Positions 1 through 6,025 of a stretch of DNA of 7,841 nt are shown piece by piece; positions within the stretch are counted from its first letter, which is position 1, and each line of letters opens with the position of its first letter. The notes below the pieces were generated by a model. It was not told the origin of the DNA. It worked only from the letters and a program-made list of their open reading frames with translations, and did no database searches. Location: positions 1-7,841 of the forward strand of contig CANKCT010000034.1 of the NCBI GenBank assembly GCA_947480465.1. The letters are read 5' to 3'. The position numbers and the translations under genes were made by a program. The DNA comes from Actinomycetota bacterium. Its GTDB lineage: Bacteria; Actinomycetota; Actinomycetes; Nanopelagicales; Nanopelagicaceae.

Positions 1-410
1 AACTTGAGACCTCAAAAGAATTAATCTCCGTAACCGAATATATTCGTGCTCGTCACGCAGTAACTGAGATTGCTAGAGTGCTAGATGCAGTCGAAACACT
101 TGAACGTAAAGACTTCGCTAAATTAGGGCGACTGCTAAACGCGTCGCATGCTTCACTTCGCGATGATTACGATGTTTCTTGTCCCGAACTCAATGTTGCA
201 GTTGATGCATCCATATCTGCAGGTGCACTCGGTGCGCGAATGGTGGGTGGTGGTTTTGGTGGAAGTGCTATTGCCTTGATTAAGGCTAGCCACACTCAAG
301 AAACAATAAAGAAAATAGAGACTAGCTTCGCGCAAAACTCCTTTAAAGCTCCTCGCTTTTTTACTTCACTACCAAGCCAAGGAGCAGAGATTATTCAACG
401 GGGTTTATAG
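1..410 (+). CDS. galK: Galactokinase, C-terminal part (5' end outside window)
   Basis: Galactokinase phosphorylates alpha-D-galactose at C1 with ATP, the first committed step of the Leloir pathway, in the cytoplasm. The frame is open from the left edge (first complete codon at 3) to TAG at 408-410, giving 135 residues. Two family hallmarks are visible: RARHAVTEIARV near the start of the visible part, matching the conserved helix of GalK, and GARMVGGGFGGSAIAL, the C-terminal GHMP-kinase glycine-rich motif that packs against the phosphate site. NASHASLRDDYDVSCPELN is also typical of GalK rather than of mevalonate or homoserine kinases. The true start lies upstream of the window; an internal GTG at 78 is not the start, because the conserved RARH helix lies before it. 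The gene faces the minus-strand ACT gene and overlaps it by 20 bp at the 3' ends. No terminator hairpin is visible after it. Confidence 0.93.
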   Translation, partial: LETSKELISVTEYIRARHAVTEIARVLDAVETLERKDFAKLGRLLNASHASLRDDYDVSCPELNVAVDASISAGALGARMVGGGFGGSAIALIKASHTQETIKKIETSFAQNSFKAPRFFTSLPSQGAEIIQRGL

Positions 411-630
411 AGATAACTTCTACTCCGCCAATTGAACTCAGAAGTTCAATTAAATCAGTTGGATTACTTCCGGGGACAGCAACAGTAATATCGTCAAAAC
501 CTCGTCCATTTTCAGATTTTAAAACTACTAGTTCGCGGATATCTCCACCTGCAGCACCGATTGCCGACGCAAGCAAACCAAGTGAGCCAGGTCGATCGGG
601 AAGGGCGATTTGAAGACGAAATAGAGCCAT
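391..630 (-). CDS. Small ACT-domain protein (79 aa)
   Basis: A single ACT domain fills the whole protein. After a first beta strand (ALFRLQIAL) comes the ACT signature PDRPGSLGLLASAIGAAGGD at residues 11-30, with the strand-turn-helix Gly at residue 15, then a central strand (IRELVVL), a Phe-Asp-Asp-Ile strand and a second helix (DLIELLSSIGG). ACT domains usually bind amino acids or similar small ligands and regulate metabolic enzymes. Stand-alone copies of this length occur in actinobacteria, but their partner is generally unknown and nothing here identifies it. The ATG at 628-630 has no Shine-Dalgarno sequence; instead TAGAAT lies 6 nt upstream, which suggests a leaderless transcript. The last codons and the stop lie inside the 3' end of the opposing galK. 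The upstream neighbour on the same strand is the protease, 66 bp away. Family assignment is firm; role is unknown. Confidence 0.85.
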   Translation of the reverse strand: MALFRLQIALPDRPGSLGLLASAIGAAGGDIRELVVLKSENGRGFDDITVAVPGSNPTDLIELLSSIGGVEVISINPVE

Positions 631-636
631 GCCTAA

Positions 637-642
637 ATTCTA
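637..642 (-). promoter_or_regulatory. Putative -10 box of a leaderless promoter for the ACT gene
   Basis: On the minus strand TAGAAT is followed by 6 nt (TTAGGC) and then the ATG of the ACT gene. A -10 hexamer at this distance would put the transcription start at or next to the A of ATG. No purine-rich ribosome binding site precedes the ATG. No convincing -35 element is visible, which is common for such promoters. Confidence 0.5.
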
Positions 643-696
643 GCCTGACGCTATTTCATCTGCGCTACAGAATTGTTACGCGCAATATCACTATCG

Positions 697-1803
697 CTAG
701 TTCGATGGCGCTGAGCCCAAGAGAACACTGAAGGTTTTCTGCCCGCCTTCAGGCAGATCTACAACCACTTTGATGGTTGAGCCTGGCGCATATGAACGGA
801 TACGAACAATGGCACCAATCTGATCTGCAATTTTGACTCCATCAATTGATCGAATAACAGAGCCGACTGGAATTCCTGCCTTATCCGCACCTTCACCTGG
901 GCTCAGTTTCGAAATCTTGGCACCGATGCCGGTGTAAGTGTTATCAAAATAGATTCCAAGTAATGGTCTCGTAGATTTTCCAGTTGCAATTAACTCTTCA
1001 ATAATTCGCTTGGCTTCATTAATTGGGATAGAAAATCCCAATCCAATACTTCCACTTGTGCCACCACTTGTAAGCGTTGCAATTGCTGAATTAACTCCAA
1101 CAATCTTGCCGGCGGAATCAAGAAGAGCTCCTCCTGAGTTACCTGGATTAATTGCTGCATCAGTCTGAATTGCATTTACGTAAGATTCAGCACCAGTGGT
1201 TCCTGTTGTCACTGGTCGATTAAGTGCAGAAACAATTCCGCTTGTGACTGTGCTTGCCAATCCCAACGGAGAACCAATGGCAACAACGGGGTCACCGACA
1301 CTTAGTTTTGAAGAATCACCAATCGAAATTACTGGGAGATTTCCTTTTTCAACAGAAATGACGGCAATGTCATACGTAGAATCTCTTCCAACTATCGTGG
1401 CCGGATAGGTATCACCATTGAGAAGTTCGACAGTTATGGTGCCAGTCGTTGCAGCAGCTTCTACTACATGGTTGTTGGTGATGATGTATGAACTCGTCGA
1501 ACTTGTTCGATAAACAGATCCAGAGCCCGTGCCTGAGCCTTCCGTTGAAGTGACTTTAATCGACACCACAGAAGGAGTTACTAACGCTGCGATCGTTTTT
1601 ACATCAATCGACGAGCCGCCCAAGGTAACTAAGGTGCGCGCAGAGCTACAAGTTCCATTAGTTGATAAATAGAGAGCCTGTGTGCGCTTATCTGCACAAG
1701 CTTTGACACCAACCGGATCAGAACTCGCAGCTGTAGCAACCCCAGCTATAGCAGTAGCCCCTAACAAGAATCCTGCGCCAACTTTTGCAAATGTAGACTT
1801 CAT
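697..1803 (-). CDS. Exported HtrA/DegP-like serine protease with PDZ domain (368 aa)
   Basis: This is a trypsin-fold S1C protease. From Met1 at 1803 there is a signal peptide (Lys2, Lys7, hydrophobic stretch 8-23, Ala-Thr-Ala at 23-25, likely cut before Ala26), a short Cys-containing segment (Cys36, Cys52), the protease domain (about 70-275) and one C-terminal PDZ domain (about 281-365, starting LLGI). The triad is complete: His112 in TNNHVV, Asp145 in TYDIAVI, Ser223 in NPGNSGGAL. HtrA proteins degrade or chaperone misfolded envelope proteins. Unlike the long actinobacterial HtrA/PepD forms, which have a cytoplasmic N-terminus and an internal anchor, this one looks secreted with a cleavable signal. 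I chose the ATG at 1803 because GAAGGA lies 3 nt upstream and the signal peptide then begins MKSTFAK. An in-frame ATG at 1818 and TTG at 1839 are possible but lack such support. It lies 81 bp downstream of the DoxX–Rieske gene. Confidence 0.92.
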   Translation of the reverse strand: MKSTFAKVGAGFLLGATAIAGVATAASSDPVGVKACADKRTQALYLSTNGTCSSARTLVTLGGSSIDVKTIAALVTPSVVSIKVTSTEGSGTGSGSVYRTSSTSSYIITNNHVVEAAATTGTITVELLNGDTYPATIVGRDSTYDIAVISVEKGNLPVISIGDSSKLSVGDPVVAIGSPLGLASTVTSGIVSALNRPVTTGTTGAESYVNAIQTDAAINPGNSGGALLDSAGKIVGVNSAIATLTSGGTSGSIGLGFSIPINEAKRIIEELIATGKSTRPLLGIYFDNTYTGIGAKISKLSPGEGADKAGIPVGSVIRSIDGVKIADQIGAIVRIRSYAPGSTIKVVVDLPEGGQKTFSVLLGSAPSN

Positions 1804-1806
1804 TTT

Positions 1807-1812
1807 TCCTTC
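1807..1812 (-). promoter_or_regulatory. Ribosome binding site of the serine protease (decides start)
   Basis: GAAGGA on the minus strand sits 3 nt before the ATG at 1803. It is the clearest Shine-Dalgarno match to an A/G-rich consensus in the window, and it favours this ATG over the in-frame ATG at 1818, which has none. Confidence 0.55.
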
Positions 1813-1837
1813 TTTCATTAACTGCACTGTGGACAAC

Positions 1838-1843
1838 AATTTA
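1838..1843 (-). promoter_or_regulatory. Possible -10 box for the protease gene
   Basis: TAAATT on the minus strand lies in the 81-bp gap after the DoxX–Rieske stop. A start about 7 nt downstream would give a leader of roughly 30 nt that includes the GAAGGA ribosome binding site. No good -35 hexamer is seen at 16-18 bp, so the call is weak; readthrough from the upstream gene is also possible. Confidence 0.25.
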
Positions 1844-1884
1844 CTGCGATTTTCTGAGAAATTCTTGAATTTTAGGTTAGCGCT

Positions 1885-2784
1885 CTATGCGAGCACAATC
1901 CAATCTCCGTCTATTGCGACTTTTATGGAAGTCAATGCACGTTGTGTGGGCCCAGAGATAACCTTTGCCGAATCAAATGGATCAAATTCAGCGCCGTGGC
2001 AAGGGCATGCCAATACTTTATTTGTCGCTGAATAACCTACAGTGCAACCCTCGTGGGTACAGATTGCCGAATAAGCAAAAACACCAGTTTTAGTGCGAAA
2101 GAGGATTGCTGGCTCGCCCGATGCCAGTGCAAAGTTTGCAGTTGAGCCAACCGGCAACTCAGATAACTTCTTGACTTTATTCTGAGGATCGCCACTTGCA
2201 CTACCTGTCGCTTGTGCATTTGACGATGGAGAAAATAATTTTCCAAGTGAGACAGCACCAATAGCTAATGCGCCAACAATCCCCACACGAACGATTCCTC
2301 TACGATTGATTGATACATCGGCTCGGCGGCGTTTACCTAAAATCAATAAGAAGTAAGAGAGCCATAACACTGCATAGGCGGTATCGCTAGCCAGAAAATA
2401 TGGCTTTGCATGGAAACTGCTTACAAGCCATAACCCAACTGACATGGCGAAGCCACCGAATGCTGCCAACGTTGGCGCAACCCAAAGTAGTGTGGCGAGA
2501 CCAATTGCGAATTCACTTATCATGACAAATAATCCGACTTGGACTGAGTGTTCAACTAATTTATTAAATACGGTAGTGCCGAGTGGAGACTGAGTTGAGT
2601 AAGCGCTGAGTTGTGTGCCGATAAAGCTTGTCGAACCTTTGGTCAAAAAACCTGAGTCCGTAGCCTTGTCCCAGCCAGCATAAATCCATGTAACTCCAAG
2701 CCACAGTCGCATGATTCGCAATGCAATGCTCTGGCCCCGCCAAGAGCCTGTTGTTGTTCTGAGAAAATTCCGAATAAATGACAT
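1885..2784 (-). CDS. DoxX–Rieske fusion membrane protein (299 aa)
   Basis: The N-terminal half (about 18-150) is a DoxX/DoxD-like four-helix membrane domain: helix 1 around 24-38 ending in GWDKATDSGFL, the DoxD-type loop, then helices near 82-101, 103-124 and 134-150. A basic segment KRRRADVSINRRG (151-163) precedes a fifth helix (164-183), giving a twin-arginine-like signal inside the chain. A Ser/Gly/Ala-rich linker (185-200) leads to a Rieske [2Fe-2S] domain: C242-T-H244-x2-C247 and C260-P-C262-H263-G. Expected cluster ligands are Cys242, His244, Cys260 and His263, with a Cys247–Cys262 disulfide. Topology fits a cytoplasmic basic loop and an extracytoplasmic Rieske domain. DoxD/DoxX proteins are known as thiosulfate:quinone oxidoreductase subunits or redox-associated membrane proteins; electron transfer at the quinone level is inferred, and the substrate is unknown. 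It has no Shine-Dalgarno; TACTAT lies 7 nt before the ATG. No cytochrome b or c1 gene is adjacent, so it is unlikely to be the bc1 Rieske subunit. Confidence 0.88.
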   Translation of the reverse strand: MSFIRNFLRTTTGSWRGQSIALRIMRLWLGVTWIYAGWDKATDSGFLTKGSTSFIGTQLSAYSTQSPLGTTVFNKLVEHSVQVGLFVMISEFAIGLATLLWVAPTLAAFGGFAMSVGLWLVSSFHAKPYFLASDTAYAVLWLSYFLLILGKRRRADVSINRRGIVRVGIVGALAIGAVSLGKLFSPSSNAQATGSASGDPQNKVKKLSELPVGSTANFALASGEPAILFRTKTGVFAYSAICTHEGCTVGYSATNKVLACPCHGAEFDPFDSAKVISGPTQRALTSIKVAIDGDWIVLA

Positions 2785-2791
2785 AGGTCAG

Positions 2792-2797
2792 ATAGTA
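2792..2797 (-). promoter_or_regulatory. Putative -10 box of a leaderless promoter for the DoxX–Rieske gene
   Basis: TACTAT on the minus strand is followed by 7 nt (CTGACCT) and then the ATG at 2784. The gap between tRNA-Asn and this ATG is only 45 bp, and no ribosome binding site is present, so transcription may start at or beside the start codon. No clear -35 is seen. Confidence 0.5.
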
Positions 2798-2829
2798 AGG
2801 GCTCTAACTGTGGATTGAGTAAATAATTG

Positions 2830-2901
2830 CTCCCTGACTTGGATTCGAACCAAGAACCTGTCGATTAACAGTCGACTGCTCTGCCGTTGAGCTATCAGGG
2901 A
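2830..2901 (-). tRNA. tRNA-Asn (anticodon GTT)
   Basis: The minus strand folds into a full cloverleaf: acceptor TCCCTGA pairs perfectly with TCAGGGA, D arm GCTC/GAGC, anticodon stem GTCGA/TCGAC around the loop CTGTTAA with anticodon GTT, a 5-nt variable loop AGGTT, and T arm CTTGG/CCAAG around TTCGAAT. The discriminator base is G, as is usual for bacterial tRNA-Asn. The 3' CCA is not encoded (the next bases are CAATT), so it must be added by a CCA-adding enzyme. The gene lies 58 bp after the dnaG stop and 45 bp before the DoxX–Rieske ATG. A putative -10 box is 19 nt upstream of the mature 5' end. Confidence 0.97.
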
Positions 2902-2920
2902 TTAAGACGTACAACCGCGA

Positions 2921-2949
2921 ACTCTAGCGCACGTGCGCGCTGTTCGAAA
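2921..2949 (-). promoter_or_regulatory. Putative promoter of tRNA-Asn
   Basis: In the 58-bp gap after dnaG the minus strand has TAGAGT (2921-2926), 17 bp downstream of TTTCGA (2944-2949), a poor -35 match. A start about 7 nt past the -10 would leave a 5' leader of roughly 13 nt before the mature tRNA. The spacer is mostly the palindrome GCGCACGTGCGC. Supported only by position and a TANNNT match. Confidence 0.35.
2927..2938. repeat. 12-bp perfect palindrome GCGCACGTGCGC
   Basis: This GC-rich perfect palindrome stands out in its A/T-richer surroundings. It sits between the putative -35 and -10 of tRNA-Asn and 22 bp after the dnaG stop. There is no T-run on either side, so it is not a typical intrinsic terminator. 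It could be an operator, a weak RNA hairpin protecting the operon's 3' end, or chance. Confidence 0.6.
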
Positions 2950-2959
2950 ATTGGAGGTG

Positions 2960-4798
2960 CTAGAGGCTCCCAAGGGCTAAATCATGCAGAGATCGACGGG
3001 TACTTTCTAAGGCAACCAAGGCACCAAAGGCTGCATTGTATTCAATCTCATTCTCAACTGGATTAAGCCGTTGCAGGCTCGATTTTAATTCGGCAATGGA
3101 GCGAGAAATTGCAACTTCACGAAGCCGAGCAACAATACTGGCGACATATATCTGTGAAGCTCTGCCATCAGCTCGAATCGGTTCAACGGCAAGCTCGGTA
3201 AAAAGTGTTTTAATTTTTTCATCGCTAATTGTATCGATTGATAGATTGGCATTCTCGTCAATCACCTTTCGCAGCTGACGATACGCCGGATGAGTGAATG
3301 CACCTGGTTCAATCTCACTCCAGAGATTCTCAACAAAGAGTTGTGGCTCTTGTAAACGAGCTTTAAGCACTTCTCGCTCCAAAATCAAACGTGCATCATT
3401 GGCATCTGGTCGCCAATTATTTTCTTCACTCACGATTTCTGTTGGCTCTTCACTTCGTGGACGATTTTTTGCACCTTGCGAAACTGCTGCAGAAACAATC
3501 TCTACTTCGACACCAAGCCACCCTGCAAGTAAACGAGTGTATTCAGGGCGAAGAGATTTATCACGAATTTGTGCCACCAGAGGTGCGGTTGCATTAAGTG
3601 CATTAATGCGTCCTTCGGCAGAATCCAATTTATGGTGCGCCAGTTCGCTGCGAATAGCAAACTCGAATAATGGAACGCGACGAGCAATTAAGTCGCGCAA
3701 CGCTAAATCACCTTTTTGTTGGCGTAAATCGCATGGATCTAAACCTTCAGGTTCTACTGCAACAAAAGTCTGTGTTACGAATTTCTGATCTTCACTAAAA
3801 GCTCTTAATGCAGCTTTTTGCCCAGCAGCATCACCATCGAATGTGAAAATCACTTCGCCACGGAAGGAGTCATCATCCATTAACAATCTTCGTAGGATTC
3901 GAATATGGTCTCCACCAACAGCGGTTCCGCAAGTTGCAACAGCCGTTGTGATTCCAGCGAGTTGTGCCGCCATGACATCGGTGTATCCCTCAACAATGAC
4001 GGCTTGCCTTTTCTTGGCAATTTCTTTCTTCGCTACATCCAACCCATATAAGACTTGGCTCTTTTTATAGATAGGAGTTTCTGGGGTATTTAAATACTTT
4101 GGCCCTTGGTCCTCAGTATCACTTGCTAATTTTCGTGCACCGAAACCAACAACATCACCTGAAATATCACGAATGGGCCAGGTTAAACGATTTCTAAATC
4201 TATCAATAGGCCCACGCTGACCCATCTTGGATAGTCCCGCAGTCTCTAACTCGTCGATGGTGTAATTCATTGCGCGCAGATGTTTGGTGAGTGCATCCCA
4301 ATCATCAGGTGCAAAGCCGACTCCGAATTGCATGCATGCGGCCTTATCAAAACCTCGCTTAGTTAATAACTCACGTCCATGTGCAGCATTGGGTCCATTG
4401 AGTTGTTCAGAATAGAACTTAGCCGCTTCAGTATTTGCAGCGATTAAACGTGATCGCGCACCTGCAGTAAAAGTTGGAGTGTTACTTGAGCCCTCTTCAT
4501 AGCGAAGGGTGTAACCCAATCGATCAGCTAAGCGCTCTATAGTTTCGGTAAAAGTCAAATGATCAATCTTCATTAAAAAGGCGATTACATCTCCGCCAGT
4601 TTGGCAACCAAAGCAGTGAAAAAAACCTTTACTCGGCGTGACGGTAAAGGAGGGTGACTTTTCATCATGGAATGGACAGAGACCTTTTTTCGCCCCGCCA
4701 CCTGCACTCTTTAACTGAACATAGTCACTAACAATTTCATCGATAGGCGCACGGTCGCGAATGTAAGCAACATCTTCGTCCCTAATTCGACCGCTCAT
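2960..4798 (-). CDS. dnaG: DNA primase DnaG (612 aa)
   Basis: DnaG makes the short RNA primers for lagging-strand synthesis, working with the replicative helicase DnaB. Domain order is canonical: a CHC2 zinc-binding domain (Cys41, His44, Cys62, Cys65 in CPFHDEKSPSF and HCFGC), the RNA polymerase basic motif RFRNRLTWPIRD (200-211), then the TOPRIM core with Glu270 in VEGYTDV and the Asp321/Asp323 pair in FTFDGDAAG, and a C-terminal helicase-interaction region (about 460-612). The length is normal for actinobacterial primases, and no key residue is missing. The ATG at 4798 is 9 nt after the dgt stop and has no good ribosome binding site; TAAAGT lies 6 nt upstream, so there may be a leaderless internal promoter on top of operon transcription. 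The dgt–dnaG pairing is familiar in actinobacteria and supports both assignments. Confidence 0.97.
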   Translation of the reverse strand: MSGRIRDEDVAYIRDRAPIDEIVSDYVQLKSAGGGAKKGLCPFHDEKSPSFTVTPSKGFFHCFGCQTGGDVIAFLMKIDHLTFTETIERLADRLGYTLRYEEGSSNTPTFTAGARSRLIAANTEAAKFYSEQLNGPNAAHGRELLTKRGFDKAACMQFGVGFAPDDWDALTKHLRAMNYTIDELETAGLSKMGQRGPIDRFRNRLTWPIRDISGDVVGFGARKLASDTEDQGPKYLNTPETPIYKKSQVLYGLDVAKKEIAKKRQAVIVEGYTDVMAAQLAGITTAVATCGTAVGGDHIRILRRLLMDDDSFRGEVIFTFDGDAAGQKAALRAFSEDQKFVTQTFVAVEPEGLDPCDLRQQKGDLALRDLIARRVPLFEFAIRSELAHHKLDSAEGRINALNATAPLVAQIRDKSLRPEYTRLLAGWLGVEVEIVSAAVSQGAKNRPRSEEPTEIVSEENNWRPDANDARLILEREVLKARLQEPQLFVENLWSEIEPGAFTHPAYRQLRKVIDENANLSIDTISDEKIKTLFTELAVEPIRADGRASQIYVASIVARLREVAISRSIAELKSSLQRLNPVENEIEYNAAFGALVALESTRRSLHDLALGSL

Positions 4799-4804
4799 AA
4801 GGCT

Positions 4805-4810
4805 ACTTTA
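4805..4810 (-). promoter_or_regulatory. Possible internal -10 box for a leaderless dnaG transcript
   Basis: TAAAGT on the minus strand overlaps the dgt stop codon (its TAA) and is followed by 6 nt (AGCCTT) and the dnaG ATG. Spacing matches the ACT and DoxX–Rieske starts. A TTTACA hexamer lies upstream but at 22 bp, too far for a standard -35. Translational coupling to dgt is the alternative. Confidence 0.35.
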
Positions 4811-6025
4811 GCGATTAGCAAGCAGGCGTGCATGTAAAGAATATGCCCCTGGATCGGTCAAAGCGGCAACTTGGTCAATTATGACTCGCATTCGAGCTGT
4901 TTCATCGGCGGCCTCATCCCAAGCTTTTACAAAAATGGAGTCAAGTTCGCGAGGTGCACATTGTGTGAGCATTTCAACTAGCTCGACAATAATGACTTGC
5001 TGCTTTGCATATCTATCTTGTGAATGCGCAGCATTTATCAAATAGTGTCCAGCGAGTGCTTTCAGAAAATCAACTTCTATCTTCTGCTCCCGCGGAATTT
5101 CTAAATCAGCACTATATCGAGACAAAGGGCCTTCACCATGAACCCTACGCGTCTCAACTTCGGCCGCTAAAACAAACCGACCAATTAACTGTGACGTTGA
5201 ATCCTTTAACCTAGCAAGCGAACGATGTGTTCCATCATAATAATGTGGCCAAGCAGAAAGAGTGGCAAGGCGAAGGTGCGCATCGGTAACTTCTTGCTCC
5301 GTGGCATCACTACCGTAATCATGCGTCATGACATTATAAATTTGTGCTAAATCTGATTCAAAGTTTTTTACTGAGATCTGATTGTTAAATATTGCATCTT
5401 CTAAATCATGCACTGAATATGCACAATCATCTGACCAATCCATAATCTGTGCTTCAATGCATTTCTTATCTAAAGGTGCACCACTGCGCATCCAATTAAA
5501 TGTTTCGACATCCTCGTCATAAACACCAAACTTACGAGGGTTTTGCGAACGAGTCCATGGATATTTAGTTGCGCCATCTAATGATGCGCGAGTTAAATTC
5601 AGTCCAATACTCACTCCATGCGCATCTACAGTCTTGGCTTCAAGGCGGACTAAAAGTCGAAAACTTTGTGCATTTCCTTCAAAGCCACCGAAGTCTTTGG
5701 CTATCTCGGCCAGCGCTTCTTCACCATTATGACCAAAAGGTGGGTGGCCTAAATCGTGAGACAAACATGCTGTGTCCTGTAAATCCGGGTCAGCACCCAG
5801 TGATTCACCAAGTTCACGACCAATTTGTGCGCACTCTAAAGAATGAGACAAACGTGTTCGGGCAAAGTCATTTTCCCAAGGCACTGCAACTTGTGTTTTT
5901 GCGGCTAAGCGACGTAGAGCAGCTGAATGAATAACTCTTGCCCTATCACGCATGAACTCTGTACGCCCTGGGCGTTTTGCAGGCTCATCAAGGAATCTCT
6001 CCTTATCGTGTTCACTATATGTCAC
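4808..6025 (-). CDS. dgt: dGTP triphosphohydrolase-like HD protein (405 aa)
   Basis: Dgt-family enzymes cleave dNTPs to the deoxynucleoside and inorganic triphosphate, controlling dNTP pools in the cytoplasm. The HD metal site is intact: His61 in RLSHSLE, His90-Asp91 in LSHDLGHPPFGHNGEEAL, and the last Asp in MDWSDDCAYSVHDLEDA (Asp199/200). The N-terminal RTEFMRDRARVIHSAALRRLAAKTQV (around 21-46) is characteristic of the dGTPase branch, and the C-terminus has the expected all-helical extension. Which dNTP it prefers, and whether it is allosterically activated, cannot be read from sequence. The start is GTG at 6025, overlapping the ydcF stop as GTGA, with AAGG 7 nt upstream. The stop lies 9 nt before dnaG. 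The position just before primase suggests co-expression of dNTP control and replication priming; that link is inferred. Confidence 0.94.
   Translation of the reverse strand: MTYSEHDKERFLDEPAKRPGRTEFMRDRARVIHSAALRRLAAKTQVAVPWENDFARTRLSHSLECAQIGRELGESLGADPDLQDTACLSHDLGHPPFGHNGEEALAEIAKDFGGFEGNAQSFRLLVRLEAKTVDAHGVSIGLNLTRASLDGATKYPWTRSQNPRKFGVYDEDVETFNWMRSGAPLDKKCIEAQIMDWSDDCAYSVHDLEDAIFNNQISVKNFESDLAQIYNVMTHDYGSDATEQEVTDAHLRLATLSAWPHYYDGTHRSLARLKDSTSQLIGRFVLAAEVETRRVHGEGPLSRYSADLEIPREQKIEVDFLKALAGHYLINAAHSQDRYAKQQVIIVELVEMLTQCAPRELDSIFVKAWDEAADETARMRVIIDQVAALTDPGAYSLHARLLANR

Noticed and set aside
640..696. Possible hairpin terminator after the protease gene (TGCGC ... GCGCA on the minus strand)
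   Set aside because: The stem is only 5 bp with a 14-nt loop and has no following T-run, so it does not meet the pattern of an intrinsic terminator.
1196..1408. Open frame on the plus strand inside the protease gene (and similar plus-strand frames inside dnaG, dgt, ydcF and dusB)
   Set aside because: They lie entirely opposite well-supported genes, have no recognisable domains or start signals, and read as low-complexity mirror translations of the real proteins.
1861..1870. ATTCTTGAAT inverted repeat upstream of the protease
   Set aside because: A 4-bp imperfectly spaced palindrome in A/T-rich sequence is expected by chance; no second copy was seen nearby.
1885..2784. DoxX–Rieske protein as the bc1-complex Rieske subunit QcrA
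   Set aside because: Its N-terminal membrane domain resembles DoxX/DoxD, no qcrB or qcrC gene is adjacent, and the cluster loop lacks the usual Ser and Tyr.
2830..2901. tRNA-Asn as an integration (att) site
   Set aside because: No integrase, no direct repeat of the tRNA 3' end and no foreign-looking genes are in the window; the flanking genes are ordinary core genes.
3502..3687. Small minus-strand open frame inside dnaG in another frame
   Set aside because: It is fully inside the primase coding region, with no start signal or family similarity.
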